Source: Jimgerdemannia flammicorona (Eukaryota; Mucoromycota; Endogonomycetes; Endogonales; Endogonaceae). From it: a DNA stretch of 24,230 bases. The position numbers and the translations under genes are program-made. A model generated the notes under the pieces. That model saw nothing but the letters and a program-made list of their open reading frames with translations, had not been told where the DNA came from and searched no databases. The stretch is taken from positions 1 through 24,230 of the forward strand of contig RBNI01001122.1 in NCBI GenBank assembly GCA_003990745.1. Reading direction: 5' to 3'. Of the stretch, positions 20,761-24,230 are shown in pieces. How positions within the stretch are numbered: the first letter of the stretch is position 1; each line of letters starts with the position of its first letter.

Positions 20761-23700
20761 ATGAATAGTACAACTAATATTTTCTCATTGAATGTGAATG
20801 GGTTAAGGGGCACTGGGTGGCAGAGGAACATTTTTACTTGGGTCAAGAGATTGGAGGCTGATCTCTTTTTACTACAGAATGTTCGATGTGAAGATGAGGA
20901 CGATCAGGTAGAATGGACTAGGGAATGGGGTGGGGCTGCTGCTTGGTTTGGAAAGATGGCAATTTTGGTGAGAAAGAGTAGAGGTGACTTGGGGGGAATC
21001 AGGAGCTAGGGGGATCGCTTGGTCTGGGGAGATTGGCATTGGCCAGGGTGAGAATCAGTGAAGGTGGGCTCTTGCTACTGCCCTGCAGATAGGGGTGAGA
21101 GGACTGCATGGATTAGGGGGCTGCTGGAGGAGGGTATTCTCTTGGAGGAAGGGGTCGATGTGCTCAGTGGGGACTTTAATATGGTTAGGGATCTGTGTCT
21201 GGACAGGACTGATGGAGGGAGGAGTGCTGGGGGTAGAAGTGGAGGTCTGGATGCATGAGAGGAGATAGAGACATTGAGCTCCTTGGGGGATATGGGCAGA
21301 ACTAGGTGGGGTGATGCCAGGGTCTACATACATTGGGTGAATGGCTTGGGCATGAGGATTGACTGGATTCTGACAGCAGAGTGTTGGGGTTCAGATGTTT
21401 GGAGGGCACTGGAAGTGGAGTGGTGCCCATAGTCTGATCACTGGGGACTTTTGGGGCAGGGGCAGTTTGGGGGAAGTGGAGATGGACCTGGACATTAGCA
21501 CCTTAACTCCTTCCTGCTGGCTGAGAAGGAGTTGTGGGAATCATGGGTGGAGGACATTCAGACAAAGGTTTTTAATTAGAGGTGTGAGGGTTTGCCGGTA
21601 GATGTCCGCTAGATGAGATTGAAAGAGGCTATGAGGGTTTATTGGGGAGGGGCTGGTAGAGAGGCTGGGAGGCAGAGGAGGAGGCACACAAGGTGTGCTT
21701 CCAGCAGGCTGAGGAGACTACAAATGGATTGGGCAGATTTGCTCACTCTTGTTGGAGTGGAGGATTGGAGGATCGAGAGGGCGAAATTGGAGATAGTGGA
21801 ACTACAACAGGTGTTGAGGGAAGAGGAGGAGACTCATATGTGGGGCATGGCTGCAAGGCTACGATGGCAGGGGCTTGAGGAGGGTGAGCAGCCATCTAGG
21901 TACTTATCAAGACTTCTCAAAGCTAGGAGAGTGCAACATTGGTGGGATGGGGTTCTGGATGCTGATGGAGACATGTTATATGGCATGCAACAAATCTTAG
22001 GGGAGTTGAAGGAGAGATGGCAGGGCTTATGGAGTGAGGGAGAAGGGGGTGTTGAGGAAGCAGGGATTGCAGACACACTTGAAGAGTGGAGGCCTCCGCA
22101 AGTGGCTGGACTGGGTGACTTGATCTTACCGGTGCAGGGAGAGGAGATCCAAAGTGTCCTGGCAGCAACTAAACTTGGGACGGTACTAGGGGAGGATAGA
22201 CTGCCGTGGGACTTCTGGAAGAAGATGGTAAATGTCCCTGGAGTGTTGGATGAGATGGCTGCTCTCTGTGACCATATTCTTCAGAGAGGTGAGTGGGTTG
22301 GAGAGCAGGATCTCAGGCTGGTAGCCTTATTGTACAAAGACAAGGGGAGGAGGGAAGACTGGAAGAACTGGAGGCCAATCATGCTTCTGGATATGGATAG
22401 GAAGATGGTGACTAAGGTGATTGTTGCAAGGATGCAGAAAGTTGCCCAACAGGTGCTGGGGAAGGAGCAGTGGGGCTTTGTTGGGGGCAGACTTATAAGA
22501 GATGGGACTGTGTGGGTTCATGGCATTATTGAGGGGGCCCGGGCTTGTGGCTTGGATGGAAGGTTGGTCTTTTTGGACCAGGAGAAGGCCTATGACCAAG
22601 TACGGTGGGTGTGGCTGGGCAAGGTATTGGATCATATTAGGGTTCCCCCAAGATTTAGGGCCTCTATGTTAGGTCTGCTGGAGAGCAATAGGGTAGCTCT
22701 GATATGTAATGGTCACTGTGGGAGGGCATTTTCCTTGGGAAGAGGAGTTCCTCAGGGGGACCCTCTGTCCCCTATTCTTTATGCTCTTTCGCTGGAGCCA
22801 CTGATGGATAGGATTTGCCAGAAGGTGGCAGGGCTCTCTATATATGGTATAGAGTGGAAGGTGGGGGCCTTTGCTAATGATATGGTAGTTGGACTTGGGT
22901 CTGTGGCAGATGTAGAGGTACTTCAGGAGACTGTGGAATAGTATGAGGCCCACTCGGGGGTGAAGCTCAACTGGTATAAGTGTGAGACAATGGTGCTAGG
23001 GAATGGGCTAGTGGGCGGGGATGTCATTGGAACAATTGTCCCTGCTGGTGAGGTGGTGTGGTATCTGGGCATCTTCCTCTCTGTATATGGCTCTGTCCTG
23101 TCACGAGGGTGGTGGGAGAGCAGGGTGAACATTTGGGGAGAGGCCCTTCGAGGGTGGGGAGGCTGCCATATCTCTCTAGCTGGGCAGGTGTCAATCCTGA
23201 ATGTATATTGGTTCCCCAAGCTGTGGTATGTGGCATATTATCTTGACTTCCTAGCGTGGGTGGTAAAGAAGCTGATGAAGGTGGCTAGGGATTGGATCTG
23301 GGTAGAGAGGAGGTCCCAGGTCAGTTGAGATACTCTTGCAAGGCCAGTAGTAAGGGGGGGCCTTGGACTGATGAACTTTCCTAAGAGGCTGCACTGCTTG
23401 TGAGTCTGGTGGTTGAAGAGAGCTATGGAACTGCAGAGCGGCGGTTAGGTACCTCTATTGAAGAAGGTATGGGAGATGCGAACATCCCCTTGAGGGTCCT
23501 CCGGGGATCTGCTCTCTTTGGTGGAGCTGAATAGCACTAGGCAGCTGCGGTTCAAGGGCTTTTGGTGGGGCATGGCTGATGGAGTACATCGAATTGGCCT
23601 GCGCTGGCTAGGCAATAAGGGGGAGGAGGTGTAGGGGCCTAATATGTGGCATTGGGATAGATTGCTCCTGAGGGGTGCTCCACTTGCTATGTTCGATATT

Positions 23701-23873
23701 GGAGAAGGAGTAGAGTGTCAGCAGGGGTCTGGCCAGGACCTTTGGCTGAGTGGCTGGTAGGCAGCAGGAATCAGTGAGGAGTGGGACTGGGCTGGTATCT
23801 GGTCCTGGAGTGCTGAGGTATAGAGGTGGCTTCTCCCCAAGTTCTGGGTGGTATGGTGGAGAATATTGTGGAC
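20761..23873 (+). pseudogene. LINE C ORF2: endonuclease-reverse transcriptase, degraded and truncated
   Basis: The start is the conserved ATGAATAGTA. Endonuclease motifs: LNVNGL, LLQNV (~20875), CYCPAD, GDFNMV (~21172), RIDWIL and SDHWG. A basic linker and helical region run from 21613. Reverse transcriptase: NWRPIMLLDMDRK, VFLDQEKAYDQV (Arg of the motif changed to Gln), GVPQGDPLSPILYALSLEPL (~22750), FAND at 22870-22881 where FADD is expected, GVKLNWYKCETMVLG. A single reading frame holds over 3.1 kb with no frameshift, yet about fifteen stops occur, among them TAG 21007, TGA 21049, TGA 21256, TAG 21430, TAG 21496, TAG 21577, TAG 21610, TAG 22939 and TGA 23326. Most align to Trp or Arg codons in A or B. 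Insertion of D removes the Cys-rich C-terminus. Confidence 0.92.
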
Positions 23874-24230
23874 ACATCTTTCACCAGTACCATTCAGGTG
23901 ACACAAGACTCAGGCGACACTTTTTCCAACGTTTTTGGTGACAGACGACTAGCTACATGGACGGCACTGATCAAACTGGTGAGCGTACTGGCCAGGGGGG
24001 TGATGGCGCCTTTGGCTGGCAGCAGGTGGGGAGGAGGGGTGATGGTTTGGGGATGCCGGAGGCCTCGAGGGTGGGCAGGAGTGCCGGAGGCGGAGGGAGG
24101 GGCGGTCTGCGGCAGAGAGGAGGGGAGAGGTCGACCTTTGCTGACACGGTCCGAATGGGGAAGATGGCTTCTGGATTGGATGGTTGGCTGGGCCTGGGGA
24201 AGGCTTCGACGACTGCTGCTAGAGGACAGG
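23874..24230 (+). mobile_element. LINE D: 5' end of a young LINE copy, continues past the window
   Basis: Begins with catctttcacc...gtaccattcaggtgacacaag, aligned with the leader of B and, more loosely, with those of A and C. It is inserted in the same orientation into ORF2 of LINE C. CpGs are frequent, about 20 in ~355 bases by eye, several times the density in B or C. The visible ORF1 is open. It is therefore the most recent insertion and may be part of an intact element. Confidence 0.88.
23957..24230 (+). CDS. LINE D ORF1, N-terminal 91 codons, open
   Basis: ATG at 23957, preceded by an ~80-base leader. The frame runs to the window edge with no stop. It aligns with LINE B ORF1: GERTGQGGDGAFGWQQVG here against the B version with TAG at the Trp, and TFADTVRMGK against TFADKVRMGK. 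The region is Gly/Arg-rich and probably disordered. RNA binding is expected from LINE ORF1 proteins in general and is not shown by a motif in this part. The RRM-like block would lie downstream, outside the window. Confidence 0.85.
   Translation, partial: MDGTDQTGERTGQGGDGAFGWQQVGRRGDGLGMPEASRVGRSAGGGGRGGLRQRGGERSTFADTVRMGKMASGLDGWLGLGKASTTAARGQ

Larger units (their letters stand above)
18621..23873 (+). mobile_element. LINE C: two-ORF non-LTR retrotransposon, interrupted by LINE D
   Basis: Starts with gccatctttctcc directly after the 3' UTR of LINE B, matching the 5' end of LINE A. Contains complete ORF1 and most of ORF2. At 23872-23875 the C-terminal ORF2 sequence (KFWVVWWRILW) stops and the leader of LINE D begins. 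The rest of C, including its 3' end and any target-site duplication, should lie beyond D, outside the window. CpG density is close to that of B. Confidence 0.9.

Noticed and set aside
1..24230. tRNA, rRNA or CRISPR arrays
   Set aside because: No tRNA-like cloverleaf arms, rRNA conserved blocks or regularly spaced direct repeats were seen on reading through.

Overview
The window reads as eukaryotic nuclear DNA, most likely from a repeat-rich fungus. I lean to an early-diverging, Glomeromycotina-like lineage, but this is inference. There are no bacterial-style operons or ribosome binding sites. The sequence consists of non-LTR retrotransposons (LINEs) with poly(A) tails and target-site duplications, set around an AT-rich core of decayed genes. 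CpG is strongly depleted everywhere except in the last ~350 bases. I recognise no intact host gene.

Layout. 1-898: mid-GC sequence with no CpG and no recognised gene. 914-6778: LINE A on the minus strand, essentially full length, flanked by a 15-bp target-site duplication. 6794-7064: short non-coding flank. 7065-12919: AT-rich core with three decayed coding regions: a plus-strand coiled-coil/Cys-rich protein (7065-8616), a convergent minus-strand transposase-like protein with a GQNKNN-type motif (8689-10496), and a minus-strand gene of unknown family (10850-12919). The last is interrupted by LINE E, a ~107-bp 3' fragment with a 65-base poly(A) tail and its own target-site duplication. 12920-18620: LINE B, plus strand. 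18621-~23873: LINE C, plus strand, joined head-to-tail to B with no poly(A) between them. ~23874-24230: 5' end of LINE D, inserted into the ORF2 of C and running off the window.

The LINEs are one family of two-ORF elements. ORF1 is a gag-like protein with a probable RRM-type fold. ORF2 carries an APE-type endonuclease, a reverse transcriptase and a C-terminal Cys-rich segment, and its reverse transcriptase resembles the L1/Tx1 group. ORF2 starts 31-34 nt after the ORF1 stop in all three complete copies. A, B and C are dead: they carry many in-frame stops, mostly at Trp (TGG to TAG/TGA), Gln (CAG to TAG) and Arg codons, with few frameshifts. D is open for all 91 visible codons and CpG-rich, so it is the youngest copy.

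Most notable points: the poly(A)-less B-C junction, which may be a template-jumping dimer; the stop-without-frameshift decay in LINEs and AT-rich genes alike, suggesting C-to-T hypermutation; the CpG gradient that orders the insertions; the unidentified gene at 10850-12919; and an Asp or Asn in place of the usual catalytic Glu in the endonuclease. All motif positions, counts and alignments were read by eye.
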